64,000 nt of DNA from Sediminibacillus terrae. Lineage in GTDB: Bacteria; Bacillota; Bacilli; Bacillales; Amphibacillaceae. Both the position numbers and the translations under genes were made by a program. Positions 26,880 to 35,557 of the stretch are shown one piece after another; positions within the stretch are counted from its first letter, which is position 1; every line of letters begins with the position of its first letter. The stretch is from assembly GCF_009602435.1 (NCBI RefSeq), contig NZ_VZDQ01000023.1:248001-312000 (forward strand), written 5' to 3'. The notes beneath the pieces are model-generated. The model did not search any database. It saw nothing but the letters and a program-made list of their open reading frames with translations, and was not told the origin of the DNA.

Positions 26880-27350
26880 TCAGTATGTTATTTTGTCTGG
26901 CTTGTTGTCCCATTCCTCGAAGGGGCGGTTTCTTTCCTTCACTGGTACTTCCCGAAATGGAATATGTCTTTCGCTGGGTGCTTTTTCGATTTCTTCATAT
27001 ATGAAAGTATCACCAAACCCGACCGCTGCTGCCAGATTTTGATCAGCCGCGTAGTATACTTTTTCAAGGCGAGCCCAGTATATAGCACCTAAGCACATCG
27101 GACACGGTTCACAGCTGGTATACAAAATGCAATCAGACAATTGGAATGTTTGCTTTTCTTGGCAAGCCTCGCGGATTGCTTGTATTTCCGCATGGGCCGT
27201 CGGATCGTTGGATTTTGTGACAATATTGGTACCTTTGCCGATAATGTTCCCGGTTTTATCTACGATAATTGCTCCGAAAGGTCCGCCGTCGTTTTCGACA
27301 TTGTCGAAAGCAAGTTGAATTGTTTCTTCTATATATGTTGCTTTTTTCAT
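26880..27350 (-). CDS. guaD: Guanine deaminase
   Basis: A 156-residue cytidine-deaminase-fold zinc enzyme turning guanine into xanthine and ammonia. The zinc site is complete: His and catalytic Glu in TAHAEIQAIREA and the two Cys in SCEPCPMCLGAIYWARL. The carboxy end (FGDTFIYEEIEK ... PFEEWDNKPDKITY) is characteristic of Bacillus GuaD, whose tail swaps between subunits and covers the active site. AGGAGG is at good spacing from the ATG. No other purine gene is near. Confidence 0.9.
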   Translation of the reverse strand: MKKATYIEETIQLAFDNVENDGGPFGAIIVDKTGNIIGKGTNIVTKSNDPTAHAEIQAIREACQEKQTFQLSDCILYTSCEPCPMCLGAIYWARLEKVYYAADQNLAAAVGFGDTFIYEEIEKAPSERHIPFREVPVKERNRPFEEWDNKPDKITY

Positions 27351-27520
27351 TTTATACCTCCTGTTCTTACAAGGGAATCTGGTCGAGTGGTCGGAAAATC
27401 AATACTACAGCAACTATTTTACATAGAAACAAACAGAATTGCTATTTACAGGTAGGGAATGGCTGATGTTTTGGAAGGTATTATTGAATCACTCTAAATA
27501 AGCAGAAAAGGAGAACTGCT

Positions 27521-28327
27521 ATGCCTTATATGGAAATAGAAGCGGGGACGGAATTGTATTATCAGGATCAGGGAGAAGGGCAAACTGTCGTGTTTGTTCA
27601 CGGAGTGATGATGAGCAGCAAGTTTTTCGGGAATCAGCTTGACTATTTCAAGCAACGTTATCGGACCATTACATTCGATTTGCGAGGACACGGGGAATCG
27701 AGCAAAGTGCCTTATGGGCACACGGTCGCGAACTATGCAAAGGACTTGAAACGGTTCATGGAAAAACTCGATTTGAACGAAGTGATCCTTGTTGGCTGGT
27801 CAATGGGTGCTTTTGTTGTGTGGGACTATTTCAATCAATTTGGCAGTGACCATGTTAAAGCGGTGACCATTGTTGATCAATCCCCATCTGATTATCTATG
27901 GGATGGTTGGGAGTATGGGGCATTCAATTTTGAAGCAATCAAAGGTGTCATGCAGGCAATCCAGGAGGATCAGCATGCTTTTAACAGTGAGTTCATTTAC
28001 GGCATGTTCAAGGAAAAGCCCGATCCGGACCAGCATCGTTGGATTTTAGAAGAGATGATGAAGCTGCCCGCAGCGATAGCGAGCACTATTGTATTCAATC
28101 AAACAGCAGTCGATTATCGAGAAACGCTCTCAAACGTCACGGTACCGACACTGATTTGTTTCGGCCGTGACGACACATTCTTCCCGGTGGCTGCCGGAGA
28201 ATATATCCAGCAGCGCATACCCGATTCTAGACTGATTGCCTTTGAAAATAGCAGCCATTGTTTATTTTTGGAGGAACCGGATAAGTTTAACAGGGAATTA
28301 GATGCGTTTTTTCGATCATTAAAGTGA
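27521..28327 (+). CDS. Alpha/beta-fold hydrolase
   Basis: A 268-residue alpha/beta hydrolase. Oxyanion HG motif (VVFVHGVMM), nucleophile Ser in VGWSMGAF, an acidic residue in CFGRDDTFFP and the closing His in NSSHCLFLEEP make a complete triad. The family includes esterases, haloperoxidase-like enzymes and C-C hydrolases, and the substrate is not indicated. AAAAGGAG precedes the ATG. It is a single gene with its own terminator. Confidence 0.85.
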   Translation: MPYMEIEAGTELYYQDQGEGQTVVFVHGVMMSSKFFGNQLDYFKQRYRTITFDLRGHGESSKVPYGHTVANYAKDLKRFMEKLDLNEVILVGWSMGAFVVWDYFNQFGSDHVKAVTIVDQSPSDYLWDGWEYGAFNFEAIKGVMQAIQEDQHAFNSEFIYGMFKEKPDPDQHRWILEEMMKLPAAIASTIVFNQTAVDYRETLSNVTVPTLICFGRDDTFFPVAAGEYIQQRIPDSRLIAFENSSHCLFLEEPDKFNRELDAFFRSLK

Positions 28328-28341
28328 GAAGATACAAAAGG

Positions 28342-28375
28342 ATGGCGCCTGTAGGTAAGGGCGCCATCTTTTCTA
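28342..28375 (+). terminator. Terminator of the alpha/beta hydrolase gene
   Basis: GATGGCGCC pairs with GGCGCCATC across a 10-base loop followed by TTTTCTATTTTT. Confidence 0.85.
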
Positions 28376-28453
28376 TTTTTCAGAGAAATAGTTGAAGATG
28401 GAAAGGAGGCAGAAAGCCCTCATTCTTTTCAATAAACCAATCATTGGACAAGA

Positions 28454-28502
28454 AAAAAGAGTCGATTTTCTTTTTTTAAGTCAAAGAAAATCGACTCTTT
28501 TT
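28454..28502. other. Perfect 20-bp stem hairpin in an intergenic spacer
   Basis: AAAAAGAGTCGATTTTCTTT pairs without mismatch with AAAGAAAATCGACTCTTTTT across a 9-base loop. The A/T-rich ends give terminator character on both strands, but the stem is unusually long and the upstream gene already has a terminator. Confidence 0.6.
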
Positions 28503-28532
28503 GGACTGGCCCTTGAAAATTCCACGATGAGC

Positions 28533-28640
28533 GGACCGTGATGACGCCTGCGGGAACAGCGCGAGCAGAAGATCCACTTGGTCAAGTGATTTTCTAGACC
28601 AAGTTAGCTTAGCGTGCCCGCGGCAAGCATACACCGACAA
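28533..28640 (-). repeat. GC-rich palindromic repeat copy
   Basis: Contains CCTGCGGGAACAGCGCGAGC, GATCCACTTGGTCAAGTGAT, AGACCAAGTTAGC and GTGCCCGCGGCAAGC, in the orientation seen in the second half of the 3 kb composite repeat, with which it aligns along its length. Confidence 0.75.
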
Positions 28641-28799
28641 TTTATTCGGGGAATCAACAACGAACGTTGACAGCAATTTTATAATAAAAGAACTTTTTCA
28701 GTGGCCTCGCCACATGACACTGGTTTTTTCTTATAATAGAAGAAAGTAAGGAATTCACTTGAAAGTTCCAAGGATGCTGGAAGTAACCCCCCTTTGTTG

Positions 28800-29657
28800 T
28801 CACATACGTTTTCTCGATATAGCATTGCGCATGTGGGTGAGTGCTTCTTTTGATTGATTGGCTTTTTTGATGCTGTAATTCACGTACAGAGCGTCGATCA
28901 AGGAGAGTTCTGCTATTCGTGAAGATAATGCTTCTGATCGGAATTCGGTTTCTTGCGATGCGGTATAAAGGCAGACATCGACCAGTTTATTCAACGGAGA
29001 CTTGGCATAATTGGTGATTCCGATTGTCTGTACCCTGTTTTCAAACGCCAGTTCAGCAACTTCGAGTAAATCTTTGTTTGCTCCCGTATGAGAAATGAAG
29101 ACAGCGGTATCACTACTGGTTAATTGCGAAACGGCCATTAATTGCATATGGGTATCGGTGTGTGCGTAGCTCGGCAGTCCTGTCCGCATGAATTTATGCT
29201 GTCCATCGAGAGCAATTATCCCGGAACCGCCATTTCCGTAAAAATGGACTTGGTTTGATTGAACGAGGAGCTGGACAGCTTTTTGGAAATTCCCCGGATC
29301 CTGGATTTCCCGTGTATATTCTAAAGCATTGATATTGGATTGAAAAACCTTTTGTGCAATCTCCAATTCAGAATCTTCCGCACTGATGGTTTCGTGAATA
29401 TCCTTGATGGGATTTACAATTTCCGAGGCCAATGCAATTTTCAATGCTTGATACCCTTTGAAACCGAGACGTTTGCAAAATCGGAACACGGTGGCATCCG
29501 CGACATTCAAATCATCCGAAACCTGATTGATGGTAGAGTGGATGATGCCGGCAGGCTGCTCCAGTATAAAGTCGGCGATTTGCTTTTCCTTGTCACTTAA
29601 TTGCTGATAAATCGAACGAATCCTCCTGGTTACGCTTACATTTTGGTTTTCAACCAC
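28800..29657 (-). CDS. RpiR/MurR-family transcriptional regulator
   Basis: A 285-residue regulator with an amino-terminal HTH (SDKEKQIADFILEQPAG...STINQVSDDLNVADATVFRFCKRLGFKGYQALK, about residues 20-80) and a carboxy-terminal SIS sugar-phosphate-binding domain (VHFYGNGGSGIIALD, AVFISHTGANKDLLEVAE). It starts at GTG with AAGGAGG ahead and is divergent from gntK. Three GAAA...TTTC-type sites spaced about 30 bases apart lie in the shared region and cover the gntK promoter, so it is the likely regulator of the aldonate operon, with a sugar acid phosphate as a likely effector. Repressor or activator role not shown. Confidence 0.88.
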   Translation of the reverse strand: MVENQNVSVTRRIRSIYQQLSDKEKQIADFILEQPAGIIHSTINQVSDDLNVADATVFRFCKRLGFKGYQALKIALASEIVNPIKDIHETISAEDSELEIAQKVFQSNINALEYTREIQDPGNFQKAVQLLVQSNQVHFYGNGGSGIIALDGQHKFMRTGLPSYAHTDTHMQLMAVSQLTSSDTAVFISHTGANKDLLEVAELAFENRVQTIGITNYAKSPLNKLVDVCLYTASQETEFRSEALSSRIAELSLIDALYVNYSIKKANQSKEALTHMRNAISRKRM

Positions 29658-29729
29658 GAATGCTCCTCCTTGTGAATCTCTTTTCTATAATACTAAAGGA
29701 AATTATTTTAATAATAAAGAGAAAAATGT

Positions 29730-29802
29730 GAAAAAATATTTCTTTTAACACTTGATGCGAAAAAAATTTCATGTATAATTGGTAAACAAGAAAAATATTT
29801 TC
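29730..29802. promoter_or_regulatory. Promoter of the aldonate operon with three operator-like sites
   Basis: TTGATG (29752-29757), 16 bases and TATAAT (29774-29779) form the plus-strand promoter. Palindrome-like sites GAAAAAATATTTC (29730-29742), GAAAAAAATTTC (29759-29770) and GAAAAATATTTTC (29790-29802) are centred about 28 and 32 bases apart, roughly on one DNA face, above, within and below the promoter. RpiR-type proteins are known to bind GAAA-N-TTTC palindromes. Confidence 0.55.
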
Positions 29803-29849
29803 TTTAACAAATACTTGTTTTTTAGGGAAAAGATAATTTAGCGTTAGTT

Positions 29850-29863
29850 TGAAAGCGCTCTAC
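29850..29863 (+). promoter_or_regulatory. cre-like box before gntK
   Basis: TGAAAGCGCTCTAC matches 12 of 14 positions of the CcpA consensus and lies between the promoter and gntK, where CcpA would act as a roadblock. Confidence 0.5.
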
Positions 29864-29895
29864 TTAATGAAAGTTTTAAGAATGGAGGAAATCCA

Positions 29896-31443
29896 ATGAG
29901 TGAGCAAGTAGTCATAGCCATCGATATCGGGACAACGAGTACAAAAATACTTGCATATGATAAAGCCGGAAATGCCTGGGCCGAAGAAGAACAGGAATAC
30001 CCGCTTTACACCCCGCATCCTGGCTGGAAAGAACAAAATCCGGAAGAGATCTTTCAAGCTTTGAAAACCGCACTTCGACTAGTTTTGAAAGCGGTTGATA
30101 AACAAGGGGGCACTCCCGGCGGTATCGGCTTCAGCGCAGCGATGCACAGCTTGATCGCCATGGATGAAAACGGTAACCCGCTGACGGGATCGCTGACTTG
30201 GGCGGACCAGCGGTCGGTTGAGGAAACCGAAGAACTGAAAAGCGGAGAAGGTCATGAAATTTACTTGCGCACCGGAACCCCTATCCATCCGATGTCTCCG
30301 CTGACCAAATTGCTTTGGTTCCGCAAGCATGATCAGGAAACTTTTGAAAGGGCTTCAAAATGGATTTCGATTAAAGAATATGTGTTTTATCGATTGTTTG
30401 ACAGGTATATTGTCGATTATTCCATCGCCTCGGCAACCGGCCTTTTCAACTTGGAAAAGCTTGATTGGGACAAGGAAGCACTTGATCTGACTGGAATCAG
30501 CAAAGAACAGCTCTCCGATCCAGTGCCGACGACATATCTAGTCAGTGGATTAAGCGCTGAAAAAGCAAAAGACCTCGGCCTGCCAACGGACATTCCGTTT
30601 GTCATCGGAGCCAGTGACGGAGTCCTCGCCAATTTAGGAGTCGGTGCGATCGACCCTGGGTCTGTGGCCTGTTCAATCGGCACAAGCGGGGCCATCCGTA
30701 CAGTTGTTTCCAAACCATCTGTCGATCCGAAAGGAAGGATATTTTGTTATGCGCTGACAGACGATCAGTGGGTGATCGGTGGTCCGATCAACAATGGAGG
30801 GATAACTTTCCGCTGGGCCAGGGACAACTTGTTCCCAGACATAAAACAACAAGCAAAGCAAGCTGGAAGAGACCCTTACGATGATCTGGCTGAGATTGCT
30901 TCCAAGGTGAAACCAGGGTCGGATGGCCTGTTGTTTTTCCCTTACTTGACCGGGGAACGGGCTCCTTACTGGAATGCTGACACGAAGGGTGTATTTTTCG
31001 GACTGACATTGGATCACAGCCGGGATCAAATGATTCGCAGTGTGCTGGAGGGAGTCATGTTCCAAATGTACACGGTGGTCATCGCTTTGATTGAGGCCGG
31101 TGTGGAACCGGTGGAATTCCGCGCCAATGGTGGTTTCGCCCGTTCGGAGTTGTGGCGGCAGATTATGGCTGACATATTCGAAACGGAAATCATGGTTCCG
31201 GAAAGCCATCAATCCTCTTGTATGGGAGCTGCATGGTTGACTATGTACAAGCTGGGGATGGTCGAGCGGCTATCAGATATCAAAGAACTAGTCAAAACAA
31301 AAGTGAAACATGAACCAGTCAAAGCGAACAGTGATGCCTATAACAAATTGAAGCCATTGTTCATCCGCCTGGCCAGGGATTTACAGAGCGATTTCGAGGT
31401 GATGGCAGATATTCAACGCCAGTATGCTGAAGAACAAGCCTAA
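29896..31443 (+). CDS. gntK: Gluconokinase (FGGY family)
   Basis: A 515-residue FGGY carbohydrate kinase that phosphorylates D-gluconate to 6-phosphogluconate. Seen: IAIDIGTTSTKILAYD at the start, HPGWKEQNPEEI, GFSAAMHSLIAMD, SLTWADQRSVEE for the substrate side, ASDGVLANLGVGA with the catalytic Asp, SIGTSGAIR and FRANGGFARSELWRQIMAD for ADP. Length and motifs match Bacillus GntK. GGAGG stands before the ATG. It leads an operon that also contains galactonate genes, so a broader aldonate range is conceivable. Confidence 0.9.
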   Translation: MSEQVVIAIDIGTTSTKILAYDKAGNAWAEEEQEYPLYTPHPGWKEQNPEEIFQALKTALRLVLKAVDKQGGTPGGIGFSAAMHSLIAMDENGNPLTGSLTWADQRSVEETEELKSGEGHEIYLRTGTPIHPMSPLTKLLWFRKHDQETFERASKWISIKEYVFYRLFDRYIVDYSIASATGLFNLEKLDWDKEALDLTGISKEQLSDPVPTTYLVSGLSAEKAKDLGLPTDIPFVIGASDGVLANLGVGAIDPGSVACSIGTSGAIRTVVSKPSVDPKGRIFCYALTDDQWVIGGPINNGGITFRWARDNLFPDIKQQAKQAGRDPYDDLAEIASKVKPGSDGLLFFPYLTGERAPYWNADTKGVFFGLTLDHSRDQMIRSVLEGVMFQMYTVVIALIEAGVEPVEFRANGGFARSELWRQIMADIFETEIMVPESHQSSCMGAAWLTMYKLGMVERLSDIKELVKTKVKHEPVKANSDAYNKLKPLFIRLARDLQSDFEVMADIQRQYAEEQA

Positions 31444-31478
31444 AAGGCAGTGAACGGGAGAAGTCACCGCGAAAGAGT

Positions 31479-31513
31479 CTGCCGGGACAGTGAATTTGTT
31501 CCGACAGTTTCTT
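31479..31513 (+). promoter_or_regulatory. Attenuator-like hairpin between gntK and gntP
   Basis: CTGCCGGGACA pairs with TGTTCCGACAG (one mismatch, one G-T) and is followed by TTTCTTTT. It may reduce read-through from gntK into gntP, or mark the end of an mRNA segment. Confidence 0.5.
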
Positions 31514-31524
31514 TTGAAAACAAT

Positions 31525-31538
31525 AGTAAACGCTTTCC
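31525..31538 (+). promoter_or_regulatory. cre-like box between gntK and gntP
   Basis: AGTAAACGCTTTCC matches 12 of 14 positions of the CcpA consensus, 45 bases before gntP. Confidence 0.45.
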
Positions 31539-31582
31539 TGAATATAAAAGGAAGCAATATTACATGAAAAAGGGGAATGTAT

Positions 31583-32932
31583 ATGACATCTACATCAGGA
31601 TTAATTATTGTAGCAGTATTAGCAGTCGTATTATTGTTGTTTCTAGTCATGCGCACTAAATTGCAGGCGTTTATCGCACTATTGGTAGTCAGCTTGCTAG
31701 TGGGACTGGCAGTGGGAATGTCACCTGCCGACATTATTACGACCATTGAAGAAGGAATGGGAGGAACGCTCGGTTTCATTGCTGTCATCATCGGCCTTGG
31801 AGCCATGTTCGGTGAAATGCTCCGTGTTTCCGGCGGGGCGGAACGTCTAGCACTGACACTGATGGACAAATTCGGTGAAAAAAATGTTTCGTGGGCATTG
31901 GGTTTAACTGGTTTTATCGTTTCGATTCCTGTTTTTCTTGACGTCGCACTCGTCATTCTCGTTCCGATTATATACAGCTTGACACAAAAAACGAAAAAAT
32001 CCTTGCTTTATTTCGGAATTCCATTGATGGCCGGTCTGGCTGTAACACACTCATTCATTCCGCCGACCCCGGGTCCGATTTCCGTTGCGTCCCTGCTTGA
32101 TGCAGATCTGGGCTGGGTTATCTTGTTCGGTGCTATAGCAGGTATTCCTGCCATGATTTTGGCCGGTCCTGTGTTTGGTAAATATATCGCCAATAAAATT
32201 CATATCGGTGTACCAGAATACATGATGGAGCAAATGAAAGAAGTAGACTATGACCGCGAATTGCCCAGCTTTGGCAGCGTTGTCTCTATTATATTGCTTC
32301 CATTGATTTTGATCCTGATCAACACGACAGCAGATTTGGTGCTTGCAGAAGAAAGTACCGTGAGAGAAGTCTTGACGTTTATCGGTCACCCGTTCGTAGC
32401 ATTGACAGTGGCATCCTTATTGACGTTTTATATTTTTGGCTATAAAAGGGGATACAAAAAAGAAGAGATACAGCAAATTACAACCAAAGCATTGGAGCCT
32501 GCAGGTATTATCATCCTGGTGACAGGGGCAGGTGGTGTATTCGGCGAAATGCTCATCCAATCCGGGATCGGTGATATCCTGGCCGATGCCATGAAAGATG
32601 CCAACATGCCATTGATTGTCTTCGCGTTTATTACAGCTACCGTCGTCCGGATTGCACAAGGTTCTGCTACCGTTTCGATGATCACTGCTGCAGGTTTAGT
32701 GTCGCCGCTGCTGGATTCTTTCAATGTCAGTGAACCGATGCTAGGTCTACTCGTCATTGCCATTGCTTCTGGTGCCACAGTGGTTTCCCATGTCAATGAT
32801 TCAGGATTCTGGCTCGTCAACCGTTACTTTGGACTGACAGAAAAACAGACATTGAAATCCTGGACAGTCATGGAAACAATCATTGGTCTGGTAGGCTTTG
32901 GAGTCGCACTACTGATAAGTTTGTTTGTTTAA
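31583..32932 (+). CDS. gntP: Gluconate:H+ symporter (GntP family)
   Basis: A 449-residue membrane permease with about 12-14 hydrophobic segments, the length of Bacillus GntP. Family sequences include GMSPADIITTIEEGMGGTLGFIAVIIGLGAMFGEMLRVSGG, IPVFLDVALVILVP, HSFIPPTPGPISVA and IASGATVVSHVNDSGFWLV. It imports gluconate and related aldonates. The start is the second of two nearby ATGs, with AAAGGGG eight bases ahead. No galactonate-specific transporter is in the operon, so this permease may also carry galactonate. Confidence 0.9.
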   Translation: MTSTSGLIIVAVLAVVLLLFLVMRTKLQAFIALLVVSLLVGLAVGMSPADIITTIEEGMGGTLGFIAVIIGLGAMFGEMLRVSGGAERLALTLMDKFGEKNVSWALGLTGFIVSIPVFLDVALVILVPIIYSLTQKTKKSLLYFGIPLMAGLAVTHSFIPPTPGPISVASLLDADLGWVILFGAIAGIPAMILAGPVFGKYIANKIHIGVPEYMMEQMKEVDYDRELPSFGSVVSIILLPLILILINTTADLVLAEESTVREVLTFIGHPFVALTVASLLTFYIFGYKRGYKKEEIQQITTKALEPAGIIILVTGAGGVFGEMLIQSGIGDILADAMKDANMPLIVFAFITATVVRIAQGSATVSMITAAGLVSPLLDSFNVSEPMLGLLVIAIASGATVVSHVNDSGFWLVNRYFGLTEKQTLKSWTVMETIIGLVGFGVALLISLFV

Positions 32933-32959
32933 CGGGAATCGAATGAAGGAGGAAACATC

Positions 32960-33856
32960 ATGAAAATAGGACTAATCGGTCTTGGAAAAATGGGATATGA
33001 AATTGGTTCACACATGCTAGAGAAAGGGCACGAAGTAACAGCTTATGATGTGGCTGAAGAGCAAGTGGACAAGTTCCGGCAGGAGGGTGGAAAAGGAGCT
33101 GATTCGTTATCCGGATTAATCGACACTCTGGAGGCTCCGAGAACTATCTGGGTGATGGTGCCTGCCGGCGAAATCACGGAAAGTGTCCTGAATGAATTGA
33201 AACCTTTGTTGTCCCGTGACGATATCGTGATCGATGCGGGAAACTCCCATTACAAAGATACACTTGCCCAATATGAGAGCTTTAAGAAACAGGGGGTCCA
33301 CTTTTTCGATTGCGGTACGAGCGGGGGCGTATCGGGAGCTCGCAATGGAGCCTGTTTCATGGTAGGCGGTGATCAGCAGCAATTTGAGCGGATAGAGCCA
33401 TTATTCAGCGAACTTGCTGTAGAGAATGGTTATCACTACGCCGGAAAAGGCGGCAGCGGCCACTTTTTGAAAATGGTCCATAATGGAATTGAGTATGGCA
33501 TGATGGCTGCCATCGGAGAAGGATTTGAAATCCTGGAAAAAAGTCCTTTTGATTATGACTACCAGGCAGTTGCAAAGGTGTGGAACAATGGTTCCGTCAT
33601 CAGAAGCTGGTTGATGGAATTGATGGAAGGCGCCTTCTCCAAGGATGCAAGACTTGATGATATCCGCGGTGTCATGAATTCTTCCGGAGAGGGCAAATGG
33701 ACAGTAGAATCGGCTTTGGATTTCGAAACGGCAGCACCGGTCATCGCCCTTTCCTTGATGATGCGTTACCGTTCACAGGAAACGGATACATTCACTGGAA
33801 AAGTTGTTTCGGCACTGAGGCACGAATTCGGCGGCCATGCGGTCGAAAAAAAGTAG
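32960..33856 (+). CDS. gntZ: Decarboxylating 6-phosphogluconate dehydrogenase, short type (GntZ/YqeC-like)
   Basis: A 298-residue enzyme oxidising 6-phosphogluconate to ribulose-5-phosphate and CO2. NAD(P) loop MKIGLIGLGKMGYEIG, substrate loop DAGNSHYKD, catalytic FFDCGTSGGVSGA, and the KMVHNGIEYGMM motif with the catalytic Lys and Asn. It is of the short, roughly 300-residue group rather than the 470-residue pentose-pathway type. That group often prefers NAD. GGAGG precedes ATG. With gntK and gntP it completes gluconate breakdown through the pentose phosphates. Confidence 0.88.
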   Translation: MKIGLIGLGKMGYEIGSHMLEKGHEVTAYDVAEEQVDKFRQEGGKGADSLSGLIDTLEAPRTIWVMVPAGEITESVLNELKPLLSRDDIVIDAGNSHYKDTLAQYESFKKQGVHFFDCGTSGGVSGARNGACFMVGGDQQQFERIEPLFSELAVENGYHYAGKGGSGHFLKMVHNGIEYGMMAAIGEGFEILEKSPFDYDYQAVAKVWNNGSVIRSWLMELMEGAFSKDARLDDIRGVMNSSGEGKWTVESALDFETAAPVIALSLMMRYRSQETDTFTGKVVSALRHEFGGHAVEKK

Positions 33857-33880
33857 TAACGGTGTGAAGGAGGAATGCAG

Positions 33881-34519
33881 ATGAATAATGCTATAGATTT
33901 GGTGAAACAAGAAAAAATCGTCTCGATTATCAGGTTAGAACAAGCAGATCAAGTGGAAGCAGTAGCACGAAGTCTTTATCGGGCCGGCATCAAAATCATC
34001 GAGGTCACCATGAACACTCCAGGGGCACTGGAAGCAATACGTACGATAAACCATATGCCGGAAGCGATACTAGCAGGTGCGGGAACTGTCCTGGATGCTG
34101 CCTCGGCAAATGCGGCAATCCGTGCCGGCGCCAAGTTTTTGCTTGCCCCTACCTTGAATACAGAGACAATCAAGACGGGCAACCGTTACGGGGTGCCGGT
34201 CATACCTGGAGTGATGACGCCCACGGAGGCGCTTACTGCTCACGAGGCTGGTGCCAGGATGGTCAAGGTTTTTCCCGTCCGTTCACTCGGACCGGCTTTC
34301 GCCAAAGACATAAAAGGTCCATTGCCACAGACTGAATTGATGGCGGTCGGGGGCGTTTCAGCAGAAAATGCCGGGGAATTTTTCAAAGCTGGCTGGGATG
34401 CCGTCGGAATCGGCGGTTCCCTGGTCAACCCGCAGCTCGTCAGGGAAAAACGGTTTGAAGAAATTGAAACGGAAGCTAAAAAATTGGTACAAGCCAGAGA
34501 CAAATCGAATCAGTCATAG
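33881..34519 (+). CDS. dgoA: 2-dehydro-3-deoxy-phosphogalactonate/phosphogluconate aldolase
   Basis: A 212-residue class I aldolase of the KDPG/KDPGal family, splitting KDPGal (or KDPG) into pyruvate and glyceraldehyde-3-phosphate. The catalytic pair is present: Glu41 in IIEVTMNTPG and the Schiff-base Lys129 in ARMVKVFPVRSLGP; the phosphate site is AVGGVSAENAGEF and VGIGGSLV. The KDPGal assignment rests on the neighbours dgoK and dgoD; the family does not separate the epimers by motif, and it could also process KDPG from the uronate pathway. The chosen ATG has AGGAGG seven bases ahead. Confidence 0.85.
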   Translation: MNNAIDLVKQEKIVSIIRLEQADQVEAVARSLYRAGIKIIEVTMNTPGALEAIRTINHMPEAILAGAGTVLDAASANAAIRAGAKFLLAPTLNTETIKTGNRYGVPVIPGVMTPTEALTAHEAGARMVKVFPVRSLGPAFAKDIKGPLPQTELMAVGGVSAENAGEFFKAGWDAVGIGGSLVNPQLVREKRFEEIETEAKKLVQARDKSNQS

Positions 34520-34542
34520 AAATAGAAAGCGGGGAGGAGACA

Positions 34543-35535
34543 TTGCATCATCGTATTTTTATCGATACAGGCACAACAAACTCCCGGATCCGGCTCCTTG
34601 ACAGTAGAAACGGAAAGATAATGGATACGTATAAACTTGCAATCGGTGTGAAAAACGCAGCTGTTGCAGGGACAAATCAGATACTGAAGGAAAAATTGGC
34701 TGATGGAATCAAGCAGTTGCTCGAAAACAATCAGCTCCAAGCAGCAGATATCCGCTTCATTGCAGCGTCCGGCATGATCACCTCTGGACTTGGTTTGCAT
34801 GAAGTCCCCCATGTGGAAGCACCCGCCACATTGTCCGAGGTTGCTTCCAATGCAGAGATTAAGCAGGAAAAGTGTTTTTTATCGATCCCAACTGTCTATA
34901 TTCCAGGTATGAAAAACAGGATCGATGGATTAGCGGATATCAATGACTATGACGTCATGCGAGGGGAAGAAGTGGAAACCTACGGGTTGTTGCAGCAAAT
35001 TCTCCCGGAAGGAAAGGGGCTGATGATTTTGCCCGGCTCCCATACAAAGTACGTATTTGTGGAGGAAGAGCAAACGATTCGTTCCTGCATGTCCACGCTG
35101 GGAGGGGAGATGCTGCAGGCAATCAGCGAGCATACCATCCTGGCCGGCTCTCTTGACAGTCAGTTAATAAAGACAGTCGATGCCGAAGCGTTGGAAAAAG
35201 GGTTTCAGGCAGCTTCTACATACGGTTTAACCCGCAGTCTTTATCAGGTAAGGCTGTTGGACTTGTTTTCCGAATGGACAATCAATCAACGAGCGAACTA
35301 TCTTGTGGGGGCTGTTCTGTATGAAGATATGAAGTCTCTCCAAACAATCGTTCTTGAAAAATCACAGCTTGACTGGGTCATTGTCGGAGGATCCGACCCG
35401 CTGCGAAAGGCTTTCTCTCAGCTGTTGAACACACATTTTACCGACTGGCATGTGATGGAAGCAACCGATGAACAGGTCGACCGTTCTTCTGTCCTGGGTG
35501 CCTGGGAAGTCGCTTCTGTAAAATTTCCGGAATAA
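34543..35535 (+). CDS. dgoK: 2-dehydro-3-deoxygalactonokinase DgoK
   Basis: A 330-residue kinase of the DgoK family, phosphorylating 2-keto-3-deoxy-galactonate at the 6-position. Seen: [15 protein letters not shown] (phosphate loop), [37 protein letters not shown] and [18 protein letters not shown], all usual for DgoK. It starts at TTG with GGGGAGGAG ahead. Position between the aldolase and dgoD confirms the De Ley-Doudoroff pathway. No separate KDG kinase was seen in this window, so a role for this enzyme with uronate-derived KDG is possible but unproven. Confidence 0.9.
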   Translation: MHHRIFIDTGTTNSRIRLLDSRNGKIMDTYKLAIGVKNAAVAGTNQILKEKLADGIKQLLENNQLQAADIRFIAASGMITSGLGLHEVPHVEAPATLSEVASNAEIKQEKCFLSIPTVYIPGMKNRIDGLADINDYDVMRGEEVETYGLLQQILPEGKGLMILPGSHTKYVFVEEEQTIRSCMSTLGGEMLQAISEHTILAGSLDSQLIKTVDAEALEKGFQAASTYGLTRSLYQVRLLDLFSEWTINQRANYLVGAVLYEDMKSLQTIVLEKSQLDWVIVGGSDPLRKAFSQLLNTHFTDWHVMEATDEQVDRSSVLGAWEVASVKFPE

Positions 35536-35557
35536 AATTAGTAGAGGAGGAATCGTG

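Larger units (their letters stand above)
28376..28799. other. Intergenic region with long hairpin and repeat
   Basis: No gene supported. It has the long hairpin at 28454-28502 and a GC-rich repeat copy at 28533-28640; the remainder before the rpiR-type stop codon shows only a small GTGGC/GCCAC hairpin near 28703. Confidence 0.5.
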
